Source: Ligilactobacillus pabuli (GTDB lineage: Bacteria; Bacillota; Bacilli; Lactobacillales; Lactobacillaceae). Taken from it: DNA of 64,000 nucleotides. The notes below the pieces were generated by a model that saw nothing but the letters and a program-made list of their open reading frames with translations, made no database searches and was not told the origin of the DNA. Position 1 is the first letter of the stretch. The number at the start of each line of letters is the position of its first letter. A program made the translations under genes and the position numbers. Of the stretch, positions 26,579 through 35,528 are shown in pieces. The stretch lies in contig NZ_BQXH01000005.1 in the NCBI RefSeq assembly GCF_022836475.1, positions 1 to 64,000 on the forward strand, written 5' to 3'.

Positions 26579-27511
26579 TTATTTTTTCTCTTGAATAATA
26601 TATAATGGACGGTTCTTAACTTCCAAATATATATTACCAATATATCTCCCTACAATTCCTAAACAAAATAACTGTAGTCCTCCGATAAACAATACAATAG
26701 AAATTAACGATGCCCAACCATTTACACTACCACCATAAATCAATTTTCTAAATACAATAAAAATAATTGCAATGATTGAACCTAGGCATGAAAACAATCC
26801 CGTATATGAAGCCAACGCTAACGGTGTCTCCGAAAAATTGATAATTCCTTCTAGAGAATATTTGAATAACCCCCAAAAAGACCAAGATGTTTCACCCGCT
26901 ACCCGATCAACATTAGAATATTCCAAATATTTAGTGTTAAAACCAACCCAACTAAAAAGTCCCTTTGAAAAACGATTATATTCAGACATTTGTAAAATTG
27001 CATCAACAACTTGTCTTGTCATTAACCGAAAATCTCTAACACCATTTAAAAATTGAGTATCAGACATTTTGTTAATGACGTTATAAAACATGTTTGAAAA
27101 AAAGGAGCGAATAACCGGCTCACCTTTACGGTCAACACGTCTTGTTCCAACAATATCATAACCCTCGTCTTCAATTCCCGCTAACATTTCCACTAACTGT
27201 TCTGGTGGATCCTGTAAGTCAGCGTCCATTACTGCCACATAATCGCCTTTTGCTGCCTGAAGCCCGGCATATAAGGCAGCCTCCTTACCAAAATTACGTG
27301 AAAAAGAAACATAGTGTACTGACTGTTCATATTTTGCATGCAACTGACGTAAAACGGTTAACGTTTGATCTTTTGACCCATCATTTACAAATAAATACTC
27401 TATTTTATAACCTCTTAAACTTGGTTTGACCTCTTCAACAGTTTTAAAAAATAACGGAATAGTTTCTTCTTCATTAAAACAAGGTACAACTAAAGAAATT
27501 AATTTAGACAT
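26579..27511 (-). CDS. GtrB/CsbB-type polyprenyl-phosphate glycosyltransferase
   Basis: 310 residues: GT2 domain (SLVVPCFNEEETIPLFFK, FVNDGSKDQTL, VMDADLQDPPEQL) followed by two C-terminal membrane helices (residues about 235-300), the plan of bactoprenol glucosyltransferases. It loads a sugar on undecaprenyl phosphate for side-branch addition outside the membrane. A GtrA-type flippase candidate lies at 29559-29969 and a large membrane transferase at 27499, giving a complete three-part glycosylation system. Confidence 0.9.
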   Translation of the reverse strand: MSKLISLVVPCFNEEETIPLFFKTVEEVKPSLRGYKIEYLFVNDGSKDQTLTVLRQLHAKYEQSVHYVSFSRNFGKEAALYAGLQAAKGDYVAVMDADLQDPPEQLVEMLAGIEDEGYDIVGTRRVDRKGEPVIRSFFSNMFYNVINKMSDTQFLNGVRDFRLMTRQVVDAILQMSEYNRFSKGLFSWVGFNTKYLEYSNVDRVAGETSWSFWGLFKYSLEGIINFSETPLALASYTGLFSCLGSIIAIIFIVFRKLIYGGSVNGWASLISIVLFIGGLQLFCLGIVGRYIGNIYLEVKNRPLYIIQEKK

Positions 27512-29199
27512 TCTTCTTCTCCTTTGATGTGAATCAAACTAACCGAATATATTAGAAAGATCCAAATAATTATTGCAATGGTCAATAACACATAAAAAAA
27601 TGTTTGAGGCCGATATCCAACTGTAATTTTGTTAACCCCAGAGTTAATTTTTACAGCAACTGTTCCACGCTTGCTAGTCACAAACTTAGACTGCACTCCA
27701 TTTATTGTTACAGTAGTGTCTGAATAAGCAACTACTGGCAAGTTTAGCATAGTTTGATTTTTAACTTTAACAACATATTTTAACTTATTAGATTCTACAA
27801 TTGGATGCACCTTTTTGGGTTTATCATTAATATACATTATATTCTGCATTATTTTTTCTTGCTTACCCATATATCCCGGAACACCCTCACTATTTATTGC
27901 GGACTGGGGATAATAATCACTTTCACCGAATGTGGCCCCATATTGAAAAATATTAGCAAAATTATTTTGATCAACTTTTATCAGTTTATGTGGATCTAGA
28001 GCACGGATAATTTCAGACTTATTGGGTTGTAAGTATTCAGCAGATTCTACTCGTGCTGGATTGACTACTGTGTTAACAATAGACACATAATTTATGGCAA
28101 ATAACACTAACAAACACATGATTAAAAATGACTTTTCCTTATTATTTTTTCTTGTCAACATTTTTTCTAACATAAATGAAGCAGATATTGCTAACATAAG
28201 TGACGCAAATATGTGTAGTCGATATGGAAATTGAATAGTGCCTAAAATTCCGTTTTTTACACTCTCCCATGGAAAAAATGTAGTGCTAACTAACAATAGC
28301 GCCAAACCAACCAAATAAATGTATAGCTCTTTCAAATCTTTTTTTACAAAATACCATCCAATTAATACCCCTACTATAAGAAAGAATCCAATATTATAGG
28401 CAGTAAAAATATTGTTAGTTAATGACCTGTTAACCAAGTCACTAATTGAAGCAACATACCAGGCTCCACGAGGCGGTGACTTTAAGTTTTTACCGATATA
28501 ATCTGTTAAAAACGGCCAAACTATAAATCCCAATGTTAAAATTGTTAAGCCAACACTTTTCAGCAGAGCAAACAATCTTTTTATCTCAATTCTTCGAACC
28601 ATAGCTAGTTTACAAATTAAAAGAATTGAAAAAATTATTACTGTTAAAAACAAACTCAAAAAATGACTATACCCAACCAAGGTAATTCCAATAACCAGTT
28701 CAGGCCATTTTCTAGAATCCCCCCAAAAAACATGGTAGAACCCTAAAAAAGCCAACGGTAAAAAAGTACTTGCTATAAACTCTCCTAAAACAAAGTACAG
28801 CATTCCCAAACGTAATTTATACATCGCAAAAGTATACAGAAATGCAAACATCAAACTTCGCAAATTATTTTTAGAAAAACTTTTCATTGAAAAATAGCTG
28901 ATCAATAAAGAAACAAATACAAGCAAACCATACCAGCTATAAAAAGCAGCTACTGGATTTAAAAAGAATCTTAAAAATGCCCAAGGATATAAAAATATAG
29001 TTGGATAGAATAAAAACGAACCCACACCAGTATGGTGAAATGTATCCGTCGCAATAAATGTTGATAAACTCCCTCTTTTTAAATTATCAAAGATTTGTTC
29101 AACCCTAGAAAAATGAAAAGCTGCATCTGAAGCAACCCCTGTAATATATCCTGTATGATATAAAGGATATACACTCATCATTGCAACAACGAAGAACAA
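27499..29199 (-). CDS. Large membrane protein (PTPS-related/YfhO-like), possible frameshift at start
   Basis: 566 residues in one frame from a poor TTG start; about ten to twelve membrane helices plus an extracellular C-terminal beta domain (res. 440-535) and a last helix. DAAFHFSRVEQIF near the N-terminus is typical of the PTPS-related and YfhO-like polytopic families, thought to be glycosyltransferases that use polyprenyl-linked sugars outside the membrane. It overlaps the GtrB gene by 13 bp. The likely true start is ATG at 29252 with AAGGAG at 29261-29266, but it lies in another frame; one extra A in the A7 run at 29232-29238 would join it in frame and restore a complete first helix. See findings. 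Confidence 0.75.
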   Translation of the reverse strand: MFFVVAMMSVYPLYHTGYITGVASDAAFHFSRVEQIFDNLKRGSLSTFIATDTFHHTGVGSFLFYPTIFLYPWAFLRFFLNPVAAFYSWYGLLVFVSLLISYFSMKSFSKNNLRSLMFAFLYTFAMYKLRLGMLYFVLGEFIASTFLPLAFLGFYHVFWGDSRKWPELVIGITLVGYSHFLSLFLTVIIFSILLICKLAMVRRIEIKRLFALLKSVGLTILTLGFIVWPFLTDYIGKNLKSPPRGAWYVASISDLVNRSLTNNIFTAYNIGFFLIVGVLIGWYFVKKDLKELYIYLVGLALLLVSTTFFPWESVKNGILGTIQFPYRLHIFASLMLAISASFMLEKMLTRKNNKEKSFLIMCLLVLFAINYVSIVNTVVNPARVESAEYLQPNKSEIIRALDPHKLIKVDQNNFANIFQYGATFGESDYYPQSAINSEGVPGYMGKQEKIMQNIMYINDKPKKVHPIVESNKLKYVVKVKNQTMLNLPVVAYSDTTVTINGVQSKFVTSKRGTVAVKINSGVNKITVGYRPQTFFYVLLTIAIIIWIFLIYSVSLIHIKGEEECLN

Positions 29200-29481
29200 A
29201 ATGACTACCAGAAAATTATTTTTAAACTGGATTTTTTTAACCTGTGAGACATTAGCGTTACTCCTTAGTTAACCTAATTTATTTTTCAAAATAACACCGA
29301 AACTTGTACTAGTATCGTTTTTACATTATAATACTTTACTTATTGCTTGTCCTAAAATCCCCCTAAAATTTATGTATCACGACTTAGTATTTGATATTTA
29401 AAGTTAACATTAGGTTGATACCCAATTTAAATACTAAAACATTTTAGTCAATCTTTAACATTCATCAATCTGCAGATACGG

Positions 29482-29487
29482 TATAAT
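29482..29487 (+). promoter_or_regulatory. -10 element before gtrA-like gene
   Basis: TATAAT at 29482-29487 with TTAACA at 29455-29460 (spacing 21, long). A second TATAAT lies at 29495-29500. At least one probably drives the GtrA-type gene. Confidence 0.4.
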
Positions 29488-29558
29488 ACAGTATTATAAT
29501 AACTATGTCTACAAAGTTATTTCAAGCATTAATAACTAATTGAAAGGAACCTTTCAAC

Positions 29559-29969
29559 ATGTTCAGTGAATTTTTTAAAAAACATCAAACATTTCTAATT
29601 TATTTTTTTTGGGGTGGAGTAGCCACACTAGTCAACATTGGTACCTTTATGTTTTGCATCAAAATTGGGTGGCATTATCAAACCGGAAATGTTATTGCTT
29701 GGCTGTTAGCAGTACTTGTGACCTACTTTTCAAATAAATTTCTAGTATTTTCAACTCAATATCATGGTATGGTTCAATTATTACAAGAATTAGGGTCTTT
29801 TTTAGTCGTTCGATTACTTGCACTAGGTTTAGACTTAATTATTATTTGGCTTGGAATTAAAGTACTGAATTACAATTCTTTTCTAGTTAAACTCTTTGAC
29901 AATACTGTTGTCGGTATTGTTAATTATCTCGTTAGCCGCTGGTTTGTTTTTACGGAAAGAAAGATATAA
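29559..29969 (+). CDS. GtrA-family membrane protein
   Basis: 136 residues, four membrane helices, with FFWGGVATLVNIGTFMF, YFSNKFLVF and NYLVSRWFVFTER, the GtrA/DPMS signature. Family members are thought to flip undecaprenyl-phosphate sugar to the outer face for polymer decoration. It is divergent from the GtrB and YfhO-like genes, with which it probably works. ATG follows GAAAGGAACC. Confidence 0.9.
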   Translation: MFSEFFKKHQTFLIYFFWGGVATLVNIGTFMFCIKIGWHYQTGNVIAWLLAVLVTYFSNKFLVFSTQYHGMVQLLQELGSFLVVRLLALGLDLIIIWLGIKVLNYNSFLVKLFDNTVVGIVNYLVSRWFVFTERKI

Positions 29970-29973
29970 ATTA

Positions 29974-30012
29974 TGACGTCATCTCCTAAGTATCATGGAA
30001 GATGACGCCATT
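29974..30012. terminator. Bidirectional terminator between gtrA and tagO
   Basis: ATGACGTCATCT pairs with AGATGACGCCAT; T-rich on the plus side (TTTTCTT). It separates two convergent genes. Confidence 0.75.
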
Positions 30013-30015
30013 TTC

Positions 30016-31137
30016 TTATCGTCTATTATTTTTATGATGAGATTTGTATAATTCCTTAGTATCTGAAGAACTGATAACCATCCTCTTTATTAAATGTAAT
30101 AGCGGTTGACGACCACTACCTACTAGCCCAATTGCCTCCACAAACAGCTCTAAGCCTAATAAGGTTGCAATGATCAGCGCTACTGAACCCCAGAAACTAG
30201 ATAACGGGAATAGTAGCGAGATAAAGGAAAAAATTAATGCAATTCCATAAATAACTAGCACAGTTTGCCGATGTGTTAATCCCATTTGCATTAAGCGATG
30301 ATGTAAGTGATGTTTATCTGCTTCGAAAATTGGCTTCTTATTGAGTATCCGACGCAAAATAGCATACACTGTATCAGTAATGGGAACGCCCAGAATAATA
30401 ATTGGGATAATTAAACTAATGAATGTAGCGTTTTTTAGGCCATATAAAGAAAAAATAGAAATCATAAAGCCAATAAAAAGTGCCCCAGTATCGCCTAAGA
30501 AAATTCGTGCTGGATTAAAATTATAGGGCAAGAAGCCAACCATTGCCGCGACTAATGTCAACATCATAATTGACACAAAGACACCCACATTATTAAGAAA
30601 GAAAAAACTAGTAATCGCACTGGTAGTTAAGGCAATAATTGAGACCCCTGTCGCTAAACCGTCTAGGCCATCTAATAGATTAATCGCATTAGTAATCGCC
30701 ACGATCCAAATCAGCGTGACTGGCATACTAAGCCACTTTAGCTGAAAAAGTCCTATGAAGGGGATCGAAAAAGTGGTCATTTTAATCCCAGCAATATAAT
30801 AAACTACCAACGCTGCAACAACAATCCCTAATAATTTTTGCTTCGGCTTTAATTCATAAATATCATCAATAACACCGGTTAAAATAATAATACATTCTGC
30901 CAAAAACAACGCAAACAACTGTCGTTGTGGATATTGTGTTCTTAAAAAAAGAAAATTAGTTAAATTAAAAGCAATAAAAATTGCCAATCCACCTAGAGTC
31001 GGCATCGGTCTTGAGTTAACCCGTCTTGCATTTGGCTTATCAACAGCTCCGACCTTAATAGCAAATTTTCGAACAAAAGGAACCAAGATTGCTGAAATAA
31101 TCATCGTTGCAAAAAGTGCCGCAAAAATTTTATACAT
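30016..31137 (-). CDS. tagO: Undecaprenyl-phosphate GlcNAc-1-phosphate transferase
   Basis: 373 residues, about eleven helices, MraY/WecA family. RRVNSRPMPTLGGLAIF, DDIYELKPKQKLLG (DDxxD-type magnesium site), NLLDGLDGLATGVS and FLGDTGALFIGFM, then HHLHHRL, are classic signatures. It transfers GlcNAc-1-phosphate to undecaprenyl phosphate, starting wall teichoic acid or other polymers. It could compete with the priming transferase at 24154 for the lipid carrier. Single gene unit on the minus strand. Confidence 0.93.
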   Translation of the reverse strand: MYKIFAALFATMIISAILVPFVRKFAIKVGAVDKPNARRVNSRPMPTLGGLAIFIAFNLTNFLFLRTQYPQRQLFALFLAECIIILTGVIDDIYELKPKQKLLGIVVAALVVYYIAGIKMTTFSIPFIGLFQLKWLSMPVTLIWIVAITNAINLLDGLDGLATGVSIIALTTSAITSFFFLNNVGVFVSIMMLTLVAAMVGFLPYNFNPARIFLGDTGALFIGFMISIFSLYGLKNATFISLIIPIIILGVPITDTVYAILRRILNKKPIFEADKHHLHHRLMQMGLTHRQTVLVIYGIALIFSFISLLFPLSSFWGSVALIIATLLGLELFVEAIGLVGSGRQPLLHLIKRMVISSSDTKELYKSHHKNNRR

Positions 31138-31410
31138 AAGATAGCAGTCCTTAATTTTTTTGTGTAATACAATACTTTTTTATGAGTATATATCGAAGTT
31201 AATCATACCATATTAAAGTCAATATTTCTCACTCGAGCTTTATTTAGAATGTTATCTTAACAATCATACTCCTTTTATCTATCAAAAATTCTCCAATTCC
31301 CTTTTCTTTTAACCGCCCCAATTTCTTGTTATGATAGACATGTAACAAGAATTCACTGACAGTTAACGTTAGTAAGGCAGTCATGCAAGATGTCCAAGGA
31401 GGAATCAGCT

Positions 31411-31779
31411 ATGAAAGATTCGCAAGCTAAAGTTGAACATGCTCAAGTTGTTGGTTTTGTCAGTGGTGTTGTTTTTGCCACTGCAATTCATGCCGCCATC
31501 GCTTTACCGCTCATCGCCCTTCGTTTAGGCGCCAAGGGGAAGCATAACTTGCACCATCGCGGCCATTGTCATCCTCATCATGAACCAGCCGGTCCTGTTC
31601 ATTTTTTGGCCGAGCAACGTGAAAAACAAGCCCAAGATGAACATGATTTGCTAGTGGAAGTCAACGAAAATTTGGCAGCTATTCAAGCCAAACTAGCTGA
31701 CCGTCCAACTCCACCAGCACCGGAGCCAAAACCAGAAGCTCCAGAGCCAGATGATGCTCCAGAACCGCCTAAACCGTAA
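31411..31779 (+). CDS. Small membrane protein with His-rich and Pro-rich tail
   Basis: 122 residues from ATG at 31411 with AAGGAGGA 8 bp before it. One hydrophobic segment (VVGFVSGVVFATAIHAAIAL) is followed by the His-rich stretch HHRGHCHPHHE, a charged helix, and a C-terminus of repeated Pro-Glu (PEPKPEAPEPDDAPEPPKP). I do not recognise the family. The His cluster could bind metal and the Pro-rich end looks like a spacer. It lies just before a PepSY protein in the same sense and may be co-expressed. Confidence 0.6.
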   Translation: MKDSQAKVEHAQVVGFVSGVVFATAIHAAIALPLIALRLGAKGKHNLHHRGHCHPHHEPAGPVHFLAEQREKQAQDEHDLLVEVNENLAAIQAKLADRPTPPAPEPKPEAPEPDDAPEPPKP

Positions 31780-31819
31780 TTGTTAGTTTGTCACGTTGTC
31801 ATACGAAAGGATGTTAACT

Positions 31820-32425
31820 TTGAAAATCTACAAGTCAACTAATTTAATCTTGTTAGCTGCTTGCAGTGGCGCTTTATTCTTCAACTTCTCCACCCAGCCA
31901 GCAGACAGCCAATTAAACGTCATTCCAACTGTTGCTGCCAAAACCGTCAACAAAACTCAAGCCATTACCAAAGTTAAAGTCACGGCTAACCAGGCAATCA
32001 AAGTCTTCACGGATAAATATGCTGAGACTGACGTGAAGTCTCTTTCTCTCGAGAAAAAGCATGATAAATATTATTATGAAGTTGAGGGAGTCGGCGATAA
32101 AAAAGAACACGAACTTAAAATTGATGCTAATTCGAAAAAAATCATCAACACTGATACCGACACCTTAGACCCCGTGGAACAAAAGGGTGTTAAACGTACC
32201 GAAAAAAAGATCCAGACCAAGAAACTCTTAACCGTTAAACAAGCAGTTAAGGCTGCGCAAAAGAAGGTCAAATCAGGGACAGTGACTGAGGTTTCTCTTG
32301 ACCAGTCGCTCGGGATTACCTACTGGGAAGTTAACTTTAAACAGGCTGATAAAAAGGTCGAGGTTAACATCGACGCTCAAAGCGGAAAATTTCTTTCCAA
32401 AGAAACCAGTGAGATCGACGACTAA
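31820..32425 (+). CDS. Secreted PepSY-domain protein
   Basis: 201 residues from TTG at 31820 with GAAAGGA upstream; ATG at 31811 and TTG at 31796 are alternatives. Signal-like N-terminus (NLILLAACSGALFF) followed by two PepSY repeats: residues about 50-105 (ANQAIKVFTDKY, KYYYEVEGVGD, LKIDANSKKII) and 125-195 (VKQAVKAAQKK, TYWEVNFKQ, VNIDAQSGKFL). PepSY domains bind or inhibit peptidases or act as extracellular sensors. The cysteine in AACSGA could be lipid-modified, but a clean lipobox is not clear. Followed by a strong terminator. Confidence 0.8.
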   Translation: MKIYKSTNLILLAACSGALFFNFSTQPADSQLNVIPTVAAKTVNKTQAITKVKVTANQAIKVFTDKYAETDVKSLSLEKKHDKYYYEVEGVGDKKEHELKIDANSKKIINTDTDTLDPVEQKGVKRTEKKIQTKKLLTVKQAVKAAQKKVKSGTVTEVSLDQSLGITYWEVNFKQADKKVEVNIDAQSGKFLSKETSEIDD

Positions 32426-32441
32426 CCTGCTTGTTTCATAA

Positions 32442-32491
32442 GAAAAGGTCCTGCTAAGAATGTAATCTAACATTCTTGCAGGGCCCTTTTC
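32442..32491. terminator. Terminator after PepSY gene
   Basis: AAAAGGTCCTGC...AGAATGT pairs with ACATTCT...GCAGGGCCCTTTT around AATCTA. Long stem, T-rich end. Confidence 0.8.
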
Positions 32492-32592
32492 TATCTATTT
32501 GTCTGCTAAGATTTTTCAAATTCCAATCGGATAATAAAACTTAATAGGGAAGTTGAGATGGTAGCTAGCCTTTTCGAAGGAGAGTGATGCCG

Positions 32593-32601
32593 ATGGTGTA
32601 A
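32593..32601 (+). other. Two-codon upstream ORF before second toxin
   Basis: ATGGTGTAA with AAGGAGA at 32577-32583, spacing 9, as at 5640-5648. An ATG two codons upstream (32587) is in frame and reads Met-Pro-Met-Val-stop. Confidence 0.45.
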
Positions 32602-32648
32602 TACACATCAAAGGATTCGTTCAAAATTCTAATGAAAGGAGTAGCGCG

Positions 32649-32768
32649 GTGCCTGTTGCAGACGCCATACAGCTGATGCTGACTTTTGGTCTTTTGATCA
32701 TTAGTCTGATTACATTAGTTGTTGAGCTGATCAAAAATCAGCAAAAAAATAATCCATCTTTGCTTTAG
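32649..32768 (+). CDS. Putative holin-like type I toxin, second copy
   Basis: 39-residue peptide from GTG at 32649 with AAAGGAG at 32635-32641: MPVADAIQLMLTFGLLIISL then ITLVVELIKNQQKNNPSLL. It shares the QLML and LVVELIK signatures with the toxin at 5699-5806. Hydrophobic segment plus polar tail fits the Hol-Tox family. A hairpin AATCCATC...GATGGATT spans the stop, and the leader GGTAGCTAG near 32560 can pair with CTGCTATC near 32797. The conserved leader layout argues for a functional RNA-controlled unit. Confidence 0.7.
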   Translation: MPVADAIQLMLTFGLLIISLITLVVELIKNQQKNNPSLL

Positions 32769-32825
32769 CGGCTGATGGATTAAGTTTCACTACTGCTATC
32801 GTTTAGTAACACTCATATTGTAACA

Positions 32826-33518
32826 CTAGGCCTGCCGTACTTCCACACCTTGAATCGCATATTCATATGTCCACTGTTTGACCCTAGTCATATCATTTGT
32901 CCGGTAATAATCAATCATCAAATTATTCCAGTGCTCCCACTGATTCAATGGAACATTGAGCAAACCTGCTCCGCCATCGATCATGATTTTATTGGCACCG
33001 ATCATCGCTGTCCGTTTGTTACCGTCCCCAAAAATTTGTTGGCGGATGTTATGACACATCATCGTCAATGCTTGGTCCATTGTCGTGGTATACTAGTTTG
33101 TTAAGATTTGTTGTAAAAATAGTGCTTCCTGTTGTTTGTCAATCAGTGGTTGTGCAAAAATTTCTCCACCACCTAAGCTGACCCCACCTTGTCGTTGACG
33201 CAGTTCGCCAGCAAAAGCCGTATCTTCCGCCGCGACCAGTTTGTTCAGTTGCTTTTCCAACTCCAACGTTAGCGGTCCCTTCTGGTCCAGAGCAACCAAC
33301 CAGGCTCGTTTCAAATTAACAAGCGTTAATATATCAGAGACAGGCACTCCTGCTACACTGACTCCATCCAGAACCGTTTGCGTTTGTGCTAGAGTCAGCT
33401 TCACACCTTCAAAACGTGCATTCGTATACACTAATTTAGTCAAATTAGCCCGGGTAAAGCGCCGATTTTCAGCAGGAGTAAATTGATATTGATTGGAATA
33501 TAATTGCTCTTTAGTCAT
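32826..33518 (-). pseudogene. Fic-family gene with an in-frame TAG
   Basis: Two frames in the same phase, 33093-33518 (141 residues) and 32826-33080 (84 residues), are separated by TAG at 33093-33095. Together they give about 230 residues with the Fic core QIFGDGNKRTAMIGANKIM. The usual catalytic His of HxFxxGN is Gln here (Q-I-F), so AMP-transfer activity is doubtful even in the full protein. The N-terminal part (TRANLTKLVYTNARFEGV, TLVNLKRAWLVAL) matches the helical N-region of Lactobacillus Fic/DOC proteins. It is probably inactive or made only by readthrough. No antitoxin partner is visible. Confidence 0.75.
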
Positions 33519-33534
33519 CTTTAGCTTCCCTCTA

Positions 33535-34758
33535 CTAACGCGACAGAACTTTCCTTGCAGCCGTCTTTAATTTTTCATTGGAAATAATTGATCCAATAAT
33601 TGGCCATTTCTTAATCTTATAATAAATTTTTCGATATTTCGTTAACTCATCCGCTAAAGATGTTGTCTCAATCTTATCTAATAACTCGTCTAAGCTAATT
33701 ACTTTATCAGGCTTTTGTGTCTCCTTAGCCAGCGCAGTATTTTCTTCGAAATATTTAACATAGCTATCAGTAAGTGGTGCTAAATAATTTAGATTTGCAC
33801 GATAGCCTTCTAGCGAATTTTCCTGGTCAGCAAATTGTAAGACTTTTTGCGAGTCGTCTGCAATATCCTTAGTAATCCATAAACAATTATGGAAATTTTC
33901 GTAGTTTTCGCGAACAACTCCATCATCACCCGCATACACAACAATCGCATGGCCTTTTGCAAACTCTTCAGCAATCGAATAACCCAAGGTTTCAACTTTA
34001 GCCGTTGATAGATACATATAATTGTCTGGTTGGCTTTCATTCATAAAGACATAGTCTGTCAAATTATAATGTTCAATCAATTTTTTAATCATCGTCTGAC
34101 TTGGCCCATAACCATTAACAAAGAAACGAAAATCTCGGTGGCCCATCTTATTGACTAAACAGTCCATTAGTTTGATTGCATATGGAATGTCTTTTTGTGG
34201 ATCAAAACGAGAATTAACTAAAAAATTAGCATTTCCATACGCATCACGTCGAGAGGTTTTAAAATTAGGATTTTCTTTAGTGCTCAAATGGCTCAAACTA
34301 ACAGTTTGTACATAGGTGCGATCAAAATGATACTCATTACGAATAAAATCTTGGATGGATTTAGTAGCCACACGAACATAATGGAAGTACGGGAAATTAG
34401 GCTCAAGATCCATTTTATCGTCCATCGGCAATGCCGCATGCATTTCACCAATCACAACTTTGTCAGGATAATTATAACGGATATATTTAGCTAGTGGAAA
34501 GAAGCCCTCACGTGTAATGAAAACCGTATCCCCCTCTAAATCATCTTGAATATCCTTAACTTCATGAAAATATGCACCTTCTAAAAAACTATTTTCCCGA
34601 ATTAGCTTAACAACATCTATTTTTTTAAACTCACGAAAGTTATAGTAATGAACTTGGTATCCAGCAGCTAAAAAATCATGAATATTATTCAAATTACTTC
34701 GAGTTGTCCCACCTGCAGAAAAAATGTTAAACCCAATAATTGCGATACTTTTTTCCAT
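33535..34758 (-). CDS. Glycosyltransferase, GT4/GT-B type
   Basis: 407 residues. SIAIIGFNIFSAGGTTRSNL is a GT-B N-terminal loop; NSRFDPQKDIPYAIKLM, FFVNGYGPSQTMIKKLIEHY and ETLGYSIAEEFAKGHAIV match the donor-binding half, as in teichoic-acid glucosyltransferases of the TagE/TarM type. The acceptor is unknown. It lies alone between the Fic remnant and the double-HTH gene, facing the same way. Poly-glycerolphosphate or protein glycosylation are possible roles. Confidence 0.78.
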   Translation of the reverse strand: MEKSIAIIGFNIFSAGGTTRSNLNNIHDFLAAGYQVHYYNFREFKKIDVVKLIRENSFLEGAYFHEVKDIQDDLEGDTVFITREGFFPLAKYIRYNYPDKVVIGEMHAALPMDDKMDLEPNFPYFHYVRVATKSIQDFIRNEYHFDRTYVQTVSLSHLSTKENPNFKTSRRDAYGNANFLVNSRFDPQKDIPYAIKLMDCLVNKMGHRDFRFFVNGYGPSQTMIKKLIEHYNLTDYVFMNESQPDNYMYLSTAKVETLGYSIAEEFAKGHAIVVYAGDDGVVRENYENFHNCLWITKDIADDSQKVLQFADQENSLEGYRANLNYLAPLTDSYVKYFEENTALAKETQKPDKVISLDELLDKIETTSLADELTKYRKIYYKIKKWPIIGSIISNEKLKTAARKVLSR

Positions 34759-34906
34759 CGTACGACTAGTCTCCTTGCTTCTTTCTTGTTTTTTAGTTCT
34801 TTTTTGATTTTAGTAATTGAAACTCCTAATGTTTCTAGCAGATAAACTACATTTGTTCTAGTTTTCTTTTCACTTTTCTTCAAGCATCATTAATTTCTAA
34901 TATTAC

Positions 34907-35362
34907 TTACGCCCATGCCGGGGTATTAGTATCATTTAACGGCACCACGGTCTGATTACCATACCCAGCACCAAGCAACAACGGGACGTCGCCTTCCTTG
35001 GCCCAGGAAATAATCGTTTGTTCTGGGTAACCCATCTTTTGGGCACAGGCTGCAATAGTAATAGCTTCTTGTTTATTGAAAATCATACTAAGGTAATTTA
35101 AATGCTCAATTTGTCGTTGTTCGTTGATTCGTCTCTGATTGGCCGCTGTCAGCGTTACAACTGGCTGATTCGTTTGTTCATCCACTAATGGAATATCGCC
35201 ATCGCGAGCCCACTTAGCGACTGTATTAACCGTGTAGCCCGTTAACTGAGCTGCTTCTTGGAGCGTATTAACTTGTTCATCGTTAAAAGCATTGCGTAGC
35301 TTCATGATCCGCTGGTTACGTTTCTCATTGCTGGCGTCACCTAAAATTCCTAGTTTTCCCAC
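34907..35362 (-). CDS. Protein with two tandem HTH-like repeats
   Basis: 151 residues from GTG at 35362 with GGGGGG upstream. Two similar units: TLQEAAQLTGYTVNTVAKWA then RDGDIPL (residues about 34-60) and TIAACAQKMGYPEQTIISWA then KEGDVPL (about 101-127). Each looks like a MerR/excisionase-type winged helix with a trailing acidic GD-(I/V)-PL. I know no named family with this doubled plan. It may bind two adjacent DNA sites. It is immediately followed upstream by two palindromic repeats. Confidence 0.6.
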   Translation of the reverse strand: MGKLGILGDASNEKRNQRIMKLRNAFNDEQVNTLQEAAQLTGYTVNTVAKWARDGDIPLVDEQTNQPVVTLTAANQRRINEQRQIEHLNYLSMIFNKQEAITIAACAQKMGYPEQTIISWAKEGDVPLLLGAGYGNQTVVPLNDTNTPAWA

Positions 35363-35405
35363 AAATGGTTCCCCCCGTTTCTTGTTCTGGTCGAATTATG
35401 TGGTG

Positions 35406-35528
35406 TTAGTCGAGCTACTCAACTCAGAAGATTCCGCCTATCTCGTCCCAACACTACGGCGCCAAAAACGCGCCCTAGTGTCAGGCCAGGATAGTGCTCG
35501 TCTTCTACCGAGTTGCTCCGCTCTGTGT
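35406..35528 (-). repeat. Long nested palindromic repeat, copy 6
   Basis: Minus-sense copy, tandem with the next. Outer arm CAACTCGGTAGAAGA pairs with TCTTCTGAGTTG; inner arm CTGACACTAGGGCGC pairs with GCGCCGTAGTGTTGGG, imperfectly, around GTTTTTG. It is the most GC-rich copy, and its loop core reads GCGCGTTTTTGGCGC instead of ATGC...GCAT. Confidence 0.8.

Noticed and set aside
32826-33518. Genetic-code change with TAG read as sense
   Set aside because: TAG is used as a normal stop elsewhere (for example at 4372-4374), so a general recoding does not fit. Local readthrough remains possible.
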